A stretch of DNA of 63,434 nt from an uncultured Eubacteriaceae bacterium. Lineage in GTDB: Bacteria; Bacillota; Clostridia; Eubacteriales; Eubacteriaceae. The stretch covers positions 1 to 63,434 of the forward strand of contig CANQOZ010000001.1 in NCBI GenBank assembly GCA_947625585.1. The letters run 5' to 3'. The notes below the pieces were generated by a model, which saw nothing but the letters and a program-made list of their open reading frames with translations, was not told where the DNA came from and did no database searches. Shown piece after piece: positions 17,428-25,246 of this stretch (position 1 is the first letter of the stretch; the number at the start of each line of letters is the position of its first letter). Position numbers and translations under genes: made by a program.

Positions 17428-17805
17428 ATGAGTAGTAGGAAATTAAGAAAAGAAGAGAATTTTTTAGAACTAATTCCAGTTCGAAATCCAGACTTAGACT
17501 ATAGTGAAGATAAAAAGGGAATGATTGTTCTAACCGTTCCAAATATTGGTATATTTAATAAAATTGCTCAAAAATTTTTTAACAGGCCAAAAGAGAGCAA
17601 AATTCATTTTGATGATTATTCAAGTTATATTTGGAAGGGAATGAATGGGAAGCGTGATATTGCAAGTCTGGGACGATATTTAAAACGTAAATACGGCGAA
17701 GAAGCCGAACCTCTTTATGAGCGCTTAATTCAGTTCATTCATATTTTAAGATCCAATAAATATATTGGGTTAGTTGACAAAAATGGAGTGAAAATCAAAG
17801 ATTAA
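17428..17805 (+). CDS. Orphan PqqD-like protein (RiPP recognition element fold)
   Basis: 125 aa. After a basic N-terminus, residues about 30-125 carry the PqqD pattern: a beta hairpin region, then YIWKGMNGKRDIASLGRYL, KYGEEAEPLYERLIQF and RSNKYIGLV. PqqD domains bind leader peptides of ribosomally made, modified peptides and present them to a radical-SAM or other enzyme. No such enzyme or precursor is recognisable here. Stand-alone PqqD-like proteins of unknown role occur in many clostridia. The ATG follows the upstream terminator directly and no ribosome site is present. The next gene overlaps its stop (TAATG). Confidence 0.75.
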   Translation: MSSRKLRKEENFLELIPVRNPDLDYSEDKKGMIVLTVPNIGIFNKIAQKFFNRPKESKIHFDDYSSYIWKGMNGKRDIASLGRYLKRKYGEEAEPLYERLIQFIHILRSNKYIGLVDKNGVKIKD

Positions 17806-18134
17806 TGAAATATAGGATTGAAGAAGCTATCATTGTTGAAACAATTGAAACAGAACCTCATTTCAGAGTTGAAACTGTAGTACCTGAACGTATTGATAAA
17901 CCAAAAAGGAAACCTGAGAATTTTATTGAATCTTTATTTGATATGTTATTTGATTCAATTGATTTGTTTGGAGCTTTTGGTGAAGCTGGAGCTCAACTTG
18001 GTGACGAACTATTTGGTTCTGATGAAGAAATAGAACTTGATCCTGAGCCAGAGATAGAAACAGCAATTATCATAGAAACTCATGAGAGAGTTGTTCAGGA
18101 ACAGTACTTTTTAATTTATGAAATTGAAGAATGA
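17805..18134 (+). CDS. Small acidic protein coupled to the PqqD-like gene
   Basis: 109 aa, unknown family. Beta-like N-terminus (IEEAIIVETIETEPHFRVETVV), a central Phe/Leu/Asp/Gly-rich amphipathic stretch (FIESLFDMLFDSIDLFGAFG), an acidic run (DEEIELDPEPEIE) and another beta-like end (QYFLIYEIEE). The first and last segments resemble each other (AIIVETIETE and AIIIETHERV). No Cys and no clear leader/core layout, so it is not an obvious RiPP precursor, though its coupling to a PqqD-like gene makes partnership likely. A terminator follows. Confidence 0.6.
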   Translation: MKYRIEEAIIVETIETEPHFRVETVVPERIDKPKRKPENFIESLFDMLFDSIDLFGAFGEAGAQLGDELFGSDEEIELDPEPEIETAIIIETHERVVQEQYFLIYEIEE

Positions 18135-18135
18135 A

Positions 18136-18165
18136 AATCCCTAACTCAATTGTTAGGGATTTAAT
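18136..18165. terminator. Bidirectional terminator
   Basis: AATCCCTAAC and GTTAGGGATT form a 10-bp stem. TTTAATTTTATTT follows on the plus strand and an A-rich tract precedes it. It sits between converging genes (plus strand stop at 18134, minus strand stop at 18167). Confidence 0.88.
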
Positions 18166-18166
18166 T

Positions 18167-19324
18167 TTATTTATCGAAACATTCTGATACGTCTTTGATA
18201 TATTCAACTGTTGTTAAATGTTGTGGACAAGCTTCTTGGCAATGATAGCATTCAATACAGTCTTTAGCTTTACCAAAGTCGCCTGACTGGGTTAAACGAT
18301 CATAATACTCGCCTTGAGGAGTCCACCCCTTTTCTTTTGTTTCTTGCTTTTCTAAGTTATACAAGCTAAAGAACTTAGGAATTGGAATATTAACAGGACA
18401 ACCATCACCATCAATACAATAACTGCAACCAGTACATGCAATTGCAATATTTTTGTTTATGAGCTCCCTAGCTGCAAAAACTATATCTTCTTCATCTTTA
18501 GTAAGTGGCTTAAAGTCTTTCATAAAACTGACGTTATCCTTCATCTGTTCCATGTTACTCATTCCACTCAAGACCATTTTGACTCCATCTTGAGAAGCTG
18601 CAAAACGGATAGCCCAAGAAGGAATTGACATTTCCGGAGCATTTTCCTTATAAAATTCTTCTGCTTCTTCTGGAACTTTAGCTAATGTTCCTCCCTTAAC
18701 TGGTTCCATAACAATAACTGGTTTACCAAACTTTTTAGCTACTTCAAGACATTTTCTAGACTGAATACTTGGAGAGTCCCAATCAAGGTAATTGATTTGA
18801 AGTTGTACAAATTCTACTTCGGGATGGTTTGTTAAAACTTCTTCTAAAAGTTCTGGTGAATCATGGTAAGAAAAACCGATATGTTTTGCCAAACCTTGTT
18901 CCTTTAAACTCTTTAACCAATCAAAACAATCATATTGTTCGTATTTTTTAATTGAATCCGTACCTACATCATGAAGAAGATATAAATCAAAGAATTCAAC
19001 TCCAGTTTTACCTAATTGGTCACTAAAGACTTTATCTCTTTCTTCGACAGAATTAAAGAATCCTGAGTGGAGTTTATCAGCTAGAATAAACTGATTTCTT
19101 GGATACCGACTTGTTAAACATTCCCTTGCAGCGTTTTCAGAATTAAAATCATTGTACATCCATGCAGTATCAAAGTAATTAAAACCATTATCCATAAAAT
19201 GGTCTACCATTTGTTTTAATTCTTCCATATTGATATCAGCGGAGTCGTTTGGATTATTAAGAGGTAATCTCATAAGTCCAAATCCGAGTTTTTTATTACC
19301 GAAATTAATTTTTGAATTAGTCAT
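18167..19324 (-). CDS. Aldo/keto reductase with 4Fe-4S ferredoxin-like tail
   Basis: 385 aa. The N-terminal TIM barrel (about 1-285) has AKR residues: FDTAWMYND with the Asp and Tyr, LADK with the Lys, and LLHDV with the His. The C-terminal 90 residues hold cysteine clusters (CTGCSYCIDGDGCP and CIECYHCQEACP), expected to bind Fe-S clusters. This fused type is common in anaerobes; its substrate is unknown. No ribosome site precedes the ATG. A TATAAT (19331-19336, minus strand) ends 6 bases before it, so the mRNA may be leaderless. Confidence 0.9.
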   Translation of the reverse strand: MTNSKINFGNKKLGFGLMRLPLNNPNDSADINMEELKQMVDHFMDNGFNYFDTAWMYNDFNSENAARECLTSRYPRNQFILADKLHSGFFNSVEERDKVFSDQLGKTGVEFFDLYLLHDVGTDSIKKYEQYDCFDWLKSLKEQGLAKHIGFSYHDSPELLEEVLTNHPEVEFVQLQINYLDWDSPSIQSRKCLEVAKKFGKPVIVMEPVKGGTLAKVPEEAEEFYKENAPEMSIPSWAIRFAASQDGVKMVLSGMSNMEQMKDNVSFMKDFKPLTKDEEDIVFAARELINKNIAIACTGCSYCIDGDGCPVNIPIPKFFSLYNLEKQETKEKGWTPQGEYYDRLTQSGDFGKAKDCIECYHCQEACPQHLTTVEYIKDVSECFDK

Positions 19325-19330
19325 ATTACT

Positions 19331-19336
19331 ATTATA
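19331..19336 (-). promoter_or_regulatory. -10 element of the aldo/keto reductase gene
   Basis: TATAAT on the minus strand with a weak -35. It is 6 bases from the ATG, matching leaderless transcription. Confidence 0.45.
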
Positions 19337-19433
19337 AACATCAAGCGATTATTTATGTAGAATTAAATCATCTTTTTGATTGTTCTTTATAAGCTTTAAT
19401 GGGTAATAAAGAATTAAAATTTTTAGTTTAATT

Positions 19434-19452
19434 TGAACTCAGGCACTATAAT
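19434..19452 (+). promoter_or_regulatory. Promoter with TCAGGCACTATAAT element
   Basis: TATAAT at 19447-19452, preceded by TCAGGCAC. The 14-base TCAGGYACTATAAT recurs at 22802-22815. The -35 is weak here. It would drive the XpaC-like gene at 19483. Confidence 0.45.
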
Positions 19453-19482
19453 TAAATCAAGTAAATAAAGAGGTACAGTATT

Positions 19483-20484
19483 ATGTTTTATCTCGGAGTT
19501 CTGTTAATATTTTTAGGCTTCTCCCCTGTTAGTCATTATGTTGATGACTTAATGTATGTCAAGAATCAGCCTAATTATAATTATAATGAATATTATTATG
19601 ACGATGATTATGATCATAATGACTTTTTAGATTTTGACCATCAAGACGATCAAGAACATATAAACACATACCAACTTAGCTATCTTTATGGAGACGATAT
19701 CGTAGTAAATAGGAGTCAAACCAGTGCAGGTTCTGCTATTTTTGGTTTACTTTTTATTGGTCTCGGAGCCTATCTAGTAGTAACCAACTGGAAGAAACCT
19801 CATAACCGGTCAACTTTCTGGAAAGTAATCGGTGGTCTGGTCTTATTTGTTGGTGTTACTAAGGTTTTAAGTGATACTTTAGAGGTTGGAGGCTTCTACT
19901 TTAATTCAATTCCTGGACGAATACTAATTGGATTAAGATACTTTATACCAGGTCTTCTTTTAATTATGTACAACAGAAATGAACCACAAGTTTCACGGTC
20001 CTTACCCGAACAATCTGTAATTGTTCAAACGGAAGAAGAACCAACGCCAGTAGTTCCAAATACTCCAATAGAAAGGCTTATTTATAAGTTAGAAGAAGCT
20101 AAGCAAACAAAGTATTCGCTTGAACATCCAGAAATTGAAAATACTTTGAGTGAAAGTATAAAAGTTTTAAAGGAAATTCACCGATCGGATTACAATATTG
20201 ATGACGACTTTCTTGAAAAGATAGCTAATTTAACTGATTCTTATTTAGAAATAGATGGAACTTCTATTCAGAATCAAAGAAGTCAGGAGTTACTAGGTCA
20301 AATCGGAGAGACTTATAACGTTATTTATGAAGCTTTAGAAAATATTTATGACTCTAACTTTAATGAAAAAGCTAATGATATTGAAACTGATATGGTTTCA
20401 TTTCAAACTCAATTAAATCTTGAAGGAAAACTTGATTCACCCTTTGAAAAGTTTAAAGAAAATTATCAGAGTAAAGAAGATTAA
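19483..20484 (+). CDS. XpaC-like membrane protein (paralog B)
   Basis: 333 aa. A first membrane helix is followed by an extracytoplasmic loop very rich in Asp, Tyr and His (about 24-60, e.g. YYYDDDYDHNDF), which could bind metal or be unstructured. About three more helices run to residue 165. A linker and a helical cytoplasmic domain follow (about 195-333). Its end, DIETDMVSFQTQLNLEG, corresponds to the ends of paralogs A and C. The shared domain resembles XpaC proteins; biochemical function is unknown. AGAGGT precedes the ATG and a strong terminator follows, so it is a single-gene unit. Confidence 0.6.
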   Translation: MFYLGVLLIFLGFSPVSHYVDDLMYVKNQPNYNYNEYYYDDDYDHNDFLDFDHQDDQEHINTYQLSYLYGDDIVVNRSQTSAGSAIFGLLFIGLGAYLVVTNWKKPHNRSTFWKVIGGLVLFVGVTKVLSDTLEVGGFYFNSIPGRILIGLRYFIPGLLLIMYNRNEPQVSRSLPEQSVIVQTEEEPTPVVPNTPIERLIYKLEEAKQTKYSLEHPEIENTLSESIKVLKEIHRSDYNIDDDFLEKIANLTDSYLEIDGTSIQNQRSQELLGQIGETYNVIYEALENIYDSNFNEKANDIETDMVSFQTQLNLEGKLDSPFEKFKENYQSKED

Positions 20485-20488
20485 AAAC

Positions 20489-20527
20489 AGCTTCCTAGAG
20501 TTATTACTCTAGGAAGCTTTATTTATA
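20489..20527. terminator. Strong bidirectional terminator
   Basis: AGCTTCCTAGAGT and ACTCTAGGAAGCT form a perfect 13-bp stem with a TATT loop, then TTTATTTAT. It lies between the converging XpaC-like gene and the subtilase gene. Confidence 0.92.
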
Positions 20528-20548
20528 CTCGAATACGAATAAACTAAA

Positions 20549-22501
20549 TCAATTAAAATTATAAGTCCAAGTTACATTTGCAGTCTCACTTGGTTTACTT
20601 GTATCTACAGGTTGTAATGATACTTCAACTGCTTCTAGTTGTAAATTATGTCCACTCGTACCTACCCATTGATTGTTTGTTACCCAATCTGTCCAACCAT
20701 AGTCTTCTACATGGACTCGATAATACAATTGATAGTATGGAGCATTCGGTCCAGTCAAATCTAATTGAAGAGCTTCAATTCCATTATCTAAACCAAAATT
20801 ACCTAATTCACATTTTTCATCAAAATAATCAGTTGTACCAATATTCTCAACGTGTGCTTTAGCTCTTAAGTTTAAATTATTATCATCAGTAGAAAAGATT
20901 AAACCAAGTAACTTTTGATTCTTTCCGATGGTTCCAGCAATTTCATCGCTATGAGCCAACGTTAACCAACCTTCATGTTCGGAATTAGCCAAAATTTCTA
21001 ATTTAGCAGGTGCAACTACTATATGGCAAGTTGCTGTAACAGTTTTAACCTCATTAGAAGTAATCGTTATATCTGCTGAACCAAATTTCAGAGCATGAAG
21101 TTCGCCATTTTCAACGCTAACTACATCTGGATTTGAACTAGTCCATGTAAACGGGCTTTCCAATCCAGTTCTATAAGCTAAATGATAAACTTGATTAATA
21201 TATAGGGTTAAATTATCTGTTGTAAAATATACCTGGTCTTTTTTTGGATTTTTTAGCTCTTCAACTGCTTCTTTAATATTAATCAGTCCATTTCCATAGT
21301 ATTTGTCATAACCAGGATCACCTAAGTCAGTAGCAGTATTTTTAATAATAGATTGAACACTATTTTCAGTTAAATTAGGGTCAATTGAACTTAATAAAGC
21401 TACTTCACCAGCAACCATTGGAGCAGCAAAAGAGGTTCCTGATTCTATGTTATAAGAAGAAGGTCCATTTTTTGTTGAAGAACTGAGGATCTTATTACCA
21501 GGAGCAACAAAATCAATCCCCGTGCCATAGTTACTTCCCGATCCAGTTCCCCAATCAGCTTCTGTACAACGATTATTAGTATTATTAACAGCGCCTACTG
21601 CAATTACTTCGTCATATCTTGCCGGATATTCAATTTCATCTTGATTATAGTTGCCGGTTGCAGCTACAACGATCTTACCGGCTTTATACACTTCCTTAAT
21701 TGCCGATTCGACTGCTTGATTATTTTTTGTTAAAGATAAACTTAAGTTAATAACTTTAACATCCGTTTTTTGAATATCTTTTAAGGCCAAAACTAGATCA
21801 GATACAAAACCAATATTTTGTCCATTAAGTATTTTATAAGGAACAACTTTAACATTGCTATTTCCACAAATTCCAGCTATTCCTTTAGAGTTGTTTGTTA
21901 CTGCGTTAATAATTCCAGCTACTTCAGTTCCATGACCAGTTAAGTCATCCATATTATTATCAACATAGCTTTTACCTTCAAGAAGGTATCTTCCCTGTAA
22001 ATCTTCATGGCTTGTATCTAAACCTGAATCCATTACAGCTACTTTAACTAAATGACGGGCATTTAAGTCCCAGGTGTCCTGAGCATTTATTTGAGAGTAA
22101 TAGGATTGATTCGATAGCATACTATCGTTTGGAATATCAGTAGCTCTGATTATTTCATCATAGTCAACAGATTCAACGATGTTGTTATCTGAAATTTCAT
22201 TAATCAGTTCTTCTGGGTTAACATTATCTTTAGTTTCTAAAACATCAACACCAACATTACTCGTTTCGCCAGCAACAAAGTCATCTTTATCTAAACCGAG
22301 TTTTCTTATATTATTTTGGTTGTTATTCTTATAAGTAATGATTATTCGGTTAGTATCAGTTGAGGGTGTTGTTAAACTTGTATTTTCTAACTTATTAAGT
22401 TCATTTACACTTGTTAACAAATCATCCTCAGCAAAAACAGGACAGAGTAATACTAAACAAATAAACTCAATTAAGACAAACAACCTTATTCCGAATTTCA
22501 A
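20549..22501 (-). CDS. Secreted subtilisin-like serine protease with Ig-like and ChW domains
   Basis: 650 aa. TTG start at 22501 backed by GGGAGGGG. Signal peptide about 1-24, pro-domain about 50-120, then an S8 catalytic domain with Asp158 (VMDSGLDT), His190 (TGHGTEVAG), Asn284 (ATGN) and Ser357 (SGTSFAAPMVAG). A BIG2-like Ig domain follows (about 425-505), then ChW repeats with the typical G-W/N core (VHVEDYGWTDWV, GTSGHNLQLEAVEVSL). ChW repeats are thought to attach proteins to the cell surface or to form multiprotein assemblies in clostridia. The active site is intact. A terminator follows. Confidence 0.92.
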   Translation of the reverse strand: MKFGIRLFVLIEFICLVLLCPVFAEDDLLTSVNELNKLENTSLTTPSTDTNRIIITYKNNNQNNIRKLGLDKDDFVAGETSNVGVDVLETKDNVNPEELINEISDNNIVESVDYDEIIRATDIPNDSMLSNQSYYSQINAQDTWDLNARHLVKVAVMDSGLDTSHEDLQGRYLLEGKSYVDNNMDDLTGHGTEVAGIINAVTNNSKGIAGICGNSNVKVVPYKILNGQNIGFVSDLVLALKDIQKTDVKVINLSLSLTKNNQAVESAIKEVYKAGKIVVAATGNYNQDEIEYPARYDEVIAVGAVNNTNNRCTEADWGTGSGSNYGTGIDFVAPGNKILSSSTKNGPSSYNIESGTSFAAPMVAGEVALLSSIDPNLTENSVQSIIKNTATDLGDPGYDKYYGNGLINIKEAVEELKNPKKDQVYFTTDNLTLYINQVYHLAYRTGLESPFTWTSSNPDVVSVENGELHALKFGSADITITSNEVKTVTATCHIVVAPAKLEILANSEHEGWLTLAHSDEIAGTIGKNQKLLGLIFSTDDNNLNLRAKAHVENIGTTDYFDEKCELGNFGLDNGIEALQLDLTGPNAPYYQLYYRVHVEDYGWTDWVTNNQWVGTSGHNLQLEAVEVSLQPVDTSKPSETANVTWTYNFN

Positions 22502-22786
22502 AGTATTCCCCTCCCATTTCTAATGCTAAAAAATGTAGTAAGAATTGGTTTTAATAATTTATATTATATCAAAAAGTAATTTCAATTATGGTTCTATTTA
22601 TAATAATTGAGGTATATATTAATAATTAATTATTCCCAATTTTTCTCTTTATAAACAGAATTTTTTAAATAATTTAGAATTTATTTTTATTTTTAGTAAG
22701 AATGATTAAAGAACTATTAAGTAAATTGAATGATATATCTAAAATTTATATTTCTATTTGGAAAACCTTTACAGCTGTTTAATTGC

Positions 22787-22815
22787 TTGTCTAATTTCCA
22801 TTCAGGTACTATAAT
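22787..22815 (+). promoter_or_regulatory. Sigma-A promoter in the non-coding region
   Basis: TTGTCT (22787-22792), 17 bases, TATAAT (22810-22815). It shares TCAGGYACTATAAT with the promoter at 19.4 kb. No ORF follows. Confidence 0.55.
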
Positions 22816-23080
22816 ATATTACAGTTACATGTAATTTAGGATTAGAATACTTTTACTCGATCGAATATAAATTTTTAGGCTGTGAAATTTTAAAAAACTT
22901 CCAGCTAGCTGGTTTAACCACTTAGTAAAGCAGGAAATGTTACCTCAGTAATTTAGTTCATAAATAACTTGTATGACTGTTCAAAACAGTAAACCCAGTA
23001 ATTTATATATTTAAAATGAATGAAGCGCTCCATTTGTCAAAAAACACTTAAATTTCAAATAACCTGTTAGGCATTTTAAG

Positions 23081-23094
23081 TGTAAACGTTAACA
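23081..23094 (+). promoter_or_regulatory. cre-like operator in the non-coding region, site 1
   Basis: TGTAAACGTTAACA, a full match to TGWAANCGNTNWCA, identical to the site at 8940-8953. Confidence 0.6.
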
Positions 23095-23134
23095 GGTGAA
23101 TTGCTAATAAATAATTCGATATTTGACATAAAAT

Positions 23135-23148
23135 AATAAACGTTTACA
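23135..23148 (-). promoter_or_regulatory. cre-like operator in the non-coding region, site 2
   Basis: TGTAAACGTTTATT on the minus strand, matching the cre pattern except the last two bases. It is in inverted orientation to site 1, about 54 bases centre to centre. Confidence 0.4.
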
Positions 23149-23182
23149 CTCGAAAAGTCATTTCCTATCGACGAAATAAAAT

Positions 23183-23207
23183 GAAAAAGGTGCCGCTTAC
23201 GACACCT
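23183..23207 (-). terminator. Terminator of groES-groEL
   Basis: On the minus strand AGGTGTCG and CGGCACCT (one mismatch) form a stem with a TAAG loop, then TTTTTCATTTT. Confidence 0.8.
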
Positions 23208-23229
23208 ATTATATTCGAAAATATTTGGA

Positions 23230-24876
23230 TTACATCATTCCCATACCACCACCCATAGCAGCATTTGCTGCTGCAGCGGCTGCGGCTTCAGCTGCTTCAT
23301 CTCTAACATCTGCTATTGCTACTTCAGTTGTTAAGAAGATTCCTGAAATACTTCCTGCATTTTCAACAGCTGATCTGGTAACTTTCATAGGATCAATAAT
23401 TCCTTCTTTAATCATGTTAACGAATTTACCTGTATTAACATCATAACCAATATTTGGTTCTGTTTGTTTCATAACTTCATTAACAATAACTGATCCTTCT
23501 TTACCCGCATTTTCAGCTATTTGTCTAACTGGTTCTTCGATAGCTCTTTGAACAATTTGAGCACCAACTGCTTCATCCCCTTGAAGTTTTGAAACAAGTT
23601 TTTTTACAGCTGGAATTGTATTTACAAGCGCTGTACCACCACCTGCAACGATACCTTCTTCTACTCCAGCACGAGTAGCATTTAAGGCATCTTCAATTCT
23701 GTATTTCTTTTCTTTTAATTCTGTTTCAGTAGCAGCACCAACTTGGATTACAGCAACCCCACCTGAGAGTTTAGCTAAACGTTCTTGTAATTTTTCTTTA
23801 TCATATTCAGAATCGGTTGCTTCAATTTGATTCTTAATTTGACGGATACGATCTTGGACATCTTTTTCACTACCAGCACCATCAACAATAATAGTACTAT
23901 CTTTATCAACTTTGACCTGGCGTGCTCTACCTAGCATATCTAATTGAGTATCTTTTAATTCCAAACCGACTTCTTTTGAAATGACGACTCCACCCGTTAA
24001 AATAGCGATATCCTGAAGCATTTCCTTTCTTCTATCTCCAAACATTGGTGCTTTAACAGCAATCGCATTAAAAGTACCACGAAGTTTATTTAATACTAAT
24101 GTACTGAGCGCTTCTCCTTCAAGATCATCTGCAATAACTAACAAGCTTCCGCTTACCTGGACTAATTGTTCTAATATAGGAAGTAAGTCTTGAATAGAGC
24201 TGATCGTTCTATCTGTAATTAGGATATATGGGGATTCCATATCTGCTACCATTTTATCCGTATCTGTGACAAAGTAAGCTGAAAGGTATCCACGATCAAA
24301 TTCCATACCTTCTGTGAATTCAAGTTCGGTGCCGACAGATTTACCTTCCTCAACAGTAATAACTCCGTCATCACCAACCTTATCCATTGCTTGAGAGATT
24401 AATTGTCCAATTTCTTCACTTCCAGCAGAAATAGCAGCAATTTGGGCTTTTTCTTCTGAAGTTTTTATCGGTTGGCTTTCCTTTTTAAGTTCTTCAACGA
24501 CAACTTGAACGGCTTTAGAGATACCATTTCGAATAGCCATTGGATTAGCACCAGCAACGACGTTTTTATTTCCTTCATGAATCATAGCTTGAGCCAGAAG
24601 AGTAGCCGTTGTCGTACCGTCACCTGCAACATCATTAGTCTTAGTGGCAACTTCCTTAACTAACTGAGCTCCCATATTTTCAAATTCATCTGGTAGATCA
24701 ATTTCTCTAGCGATTGTTACACCATCATTTGTGATTAATGGTGATCCATAGCTTCTAGCTAAGATTACATTTCTACCTTTTGGACCTAATGTCACTTTAA
24801 CGGCATCAGCTAGTTCGTCTAAGCCTTTTATTAATAAATCTCTTGCTTCTGTATTAAATTTTATTTCTTTTGGCAT
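23230..24876 (-). CDS. groL: Chaperonin GroEL (Hsp60)
   Basis: 548 aa, full length. Typical segments are LGPKGRNVILARSYGSPLIT near the N-terminus, GDGTTTATLLAQAM with the ATPase Asp, and GGGTALVNTIPAV. An Ala-rich stretch and the GGGMGMM tail end the protein. GroEL forms a 14-mer that refolds proteins in the cytosol with GroES and ATP. It follows groES by 9 bases. No CIRCE inverted repeat is present upstream of the operon, so HrcA control is not evident. Confidence 0.98.
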   Translation of the reverse strand: MPKEIKFNTEARDLLIKGLDELADAVKVTLGPKGRNVILARSYGSPLITNDGVTIAREIDLPDEFENMGAQLVKEVATKTNDVAGDGTTTATLLAQAMIHEGNKNVVAGANPMAIRNGISKAVQVVVEELKKESQPIKTSEEKAQIAAISAGSEEIGQLISQAMDKVGDDGVITVEEGKSVGTELEFTEGMEFDRGYLSAYFVTDTDKMVADMESPYILITDRTISSIQDLLPILEQLVQVSGSLLVIADDLEGEALSTLVLNKLRGTFNAIAVKAPMFGDRRKEMLQDIAILTGGVVISKEVGLELKDTQLDMLGRARQVKVDKDSTIIVDGAGSEKDVQDRIRQIKNQIEATDSEYDKEKLQERLAKLSGGVAVIQVGAATETELKEKKYRIEDALNATRAGVEEGIVAGGGTALVNTIPAVKKLVSKLQGDEAVGAQIVQRAIEEPVRQIAENAGKEGSVIVNEVMKQTEPNIGYDVNTGKFVNMIKEGIIDPMKVTRSAVENAGSISGIFLTTEVAIADVRDEAAEAAAAAAANAAMGGGMGMM

Positions 24877-24885
24877 ATTTTCTCC

Positions 24886-25173
24886 TTATTCCATAACTGC
24901 TAAAATATCGTCAGCATCAACAATTATAAAGTCACCTTCAACATCGAGGTCAATATCTTTTGAGTTGTAATCAGAATAGACAACAACATCACCTATTTTT
25001 AGTGGTATTGGGACTAGCTTATCTCCACGATATCGTCCTTCTCCAATAGCTATGACTTCAGCTTCATTAGGTTTATTACTAGCTGTTTCAGGTAATACAA
25101 TGCCTCCAACAACTCTTTCATCTTCATTTTTTATTCTTAAAATAACCCTGTTTCCTAAAGGTTTATAGCTCAT
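24886..25173 (-). CDS. groES: Co-chaperonin GroES
   Basis: 95 aa, full length. LGNRVILRI at the N-terminus, the mobile loop ERVVGGIVLPETAS and the GDVVVYSDY region identify it. GroES caps the GroEL ring. AGGAGG precedes the ATG. The gene starts a two-gene operon with its own promoter in the 73-base gap after tsaD. Confidence 0.98.
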   Translation of the reverse strand: MSYKPLGNRVILRIKNEDERVVGGIVLPETASNKPNEAEVIAIGEGRYRGDKLVPIPLKIGDVVVYSDYNSKDIDLDVEGDFIIVDADDILAVME

Positions 25174-25199
25174 TTTATCCTCCTAATTCTTACTCCAGA

Positions 25200-25228
25200 T
25201 TTATATTTACCCAGTTAAGATGCAACAA
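25200..25228 (-). promoter_or_regulatory. groES-groEL promoter
   Basis: On the minus strand TTGTTG (25223-25228), 17 bases, TATAAA (25200-25205), a vegetative-type promoter. Neither a CIRCE element nor a CtsR-type repeat overlaps it. Confidence 0.55.
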
Positions 25229-25246
25229 CGTCTAACTTTTATAAAA

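Larger units (their letters stand above)
22502..23182. other. Non-coding region between the subtilase gene and groEL
   Basis: 681 bases with no supportable ORF. It contains a plus-strand promoter (22787-22815), small palindromes such as CCAGCTAGCTGG and the hairpin ACTGTT-CAA-AACAGT, two cre-like sites near 23.1 kb and an 8-base stem CACTTAAA/TTTAAGTG next to the first of these. A plus-strand transcript from 22822 would run toward the groEL end. It may carry a small RNA or serve as a long regulatory region for the subtilase, but no known RNA family is recognised. Confidence 0.5.

Noticed and set aside
23225..23446. Plus-strand Ala-rich ORF over the groEL 3' end
   Set aside because: It mirrors the Ala/Gly-rich end of GroEL and has no ribosome site.
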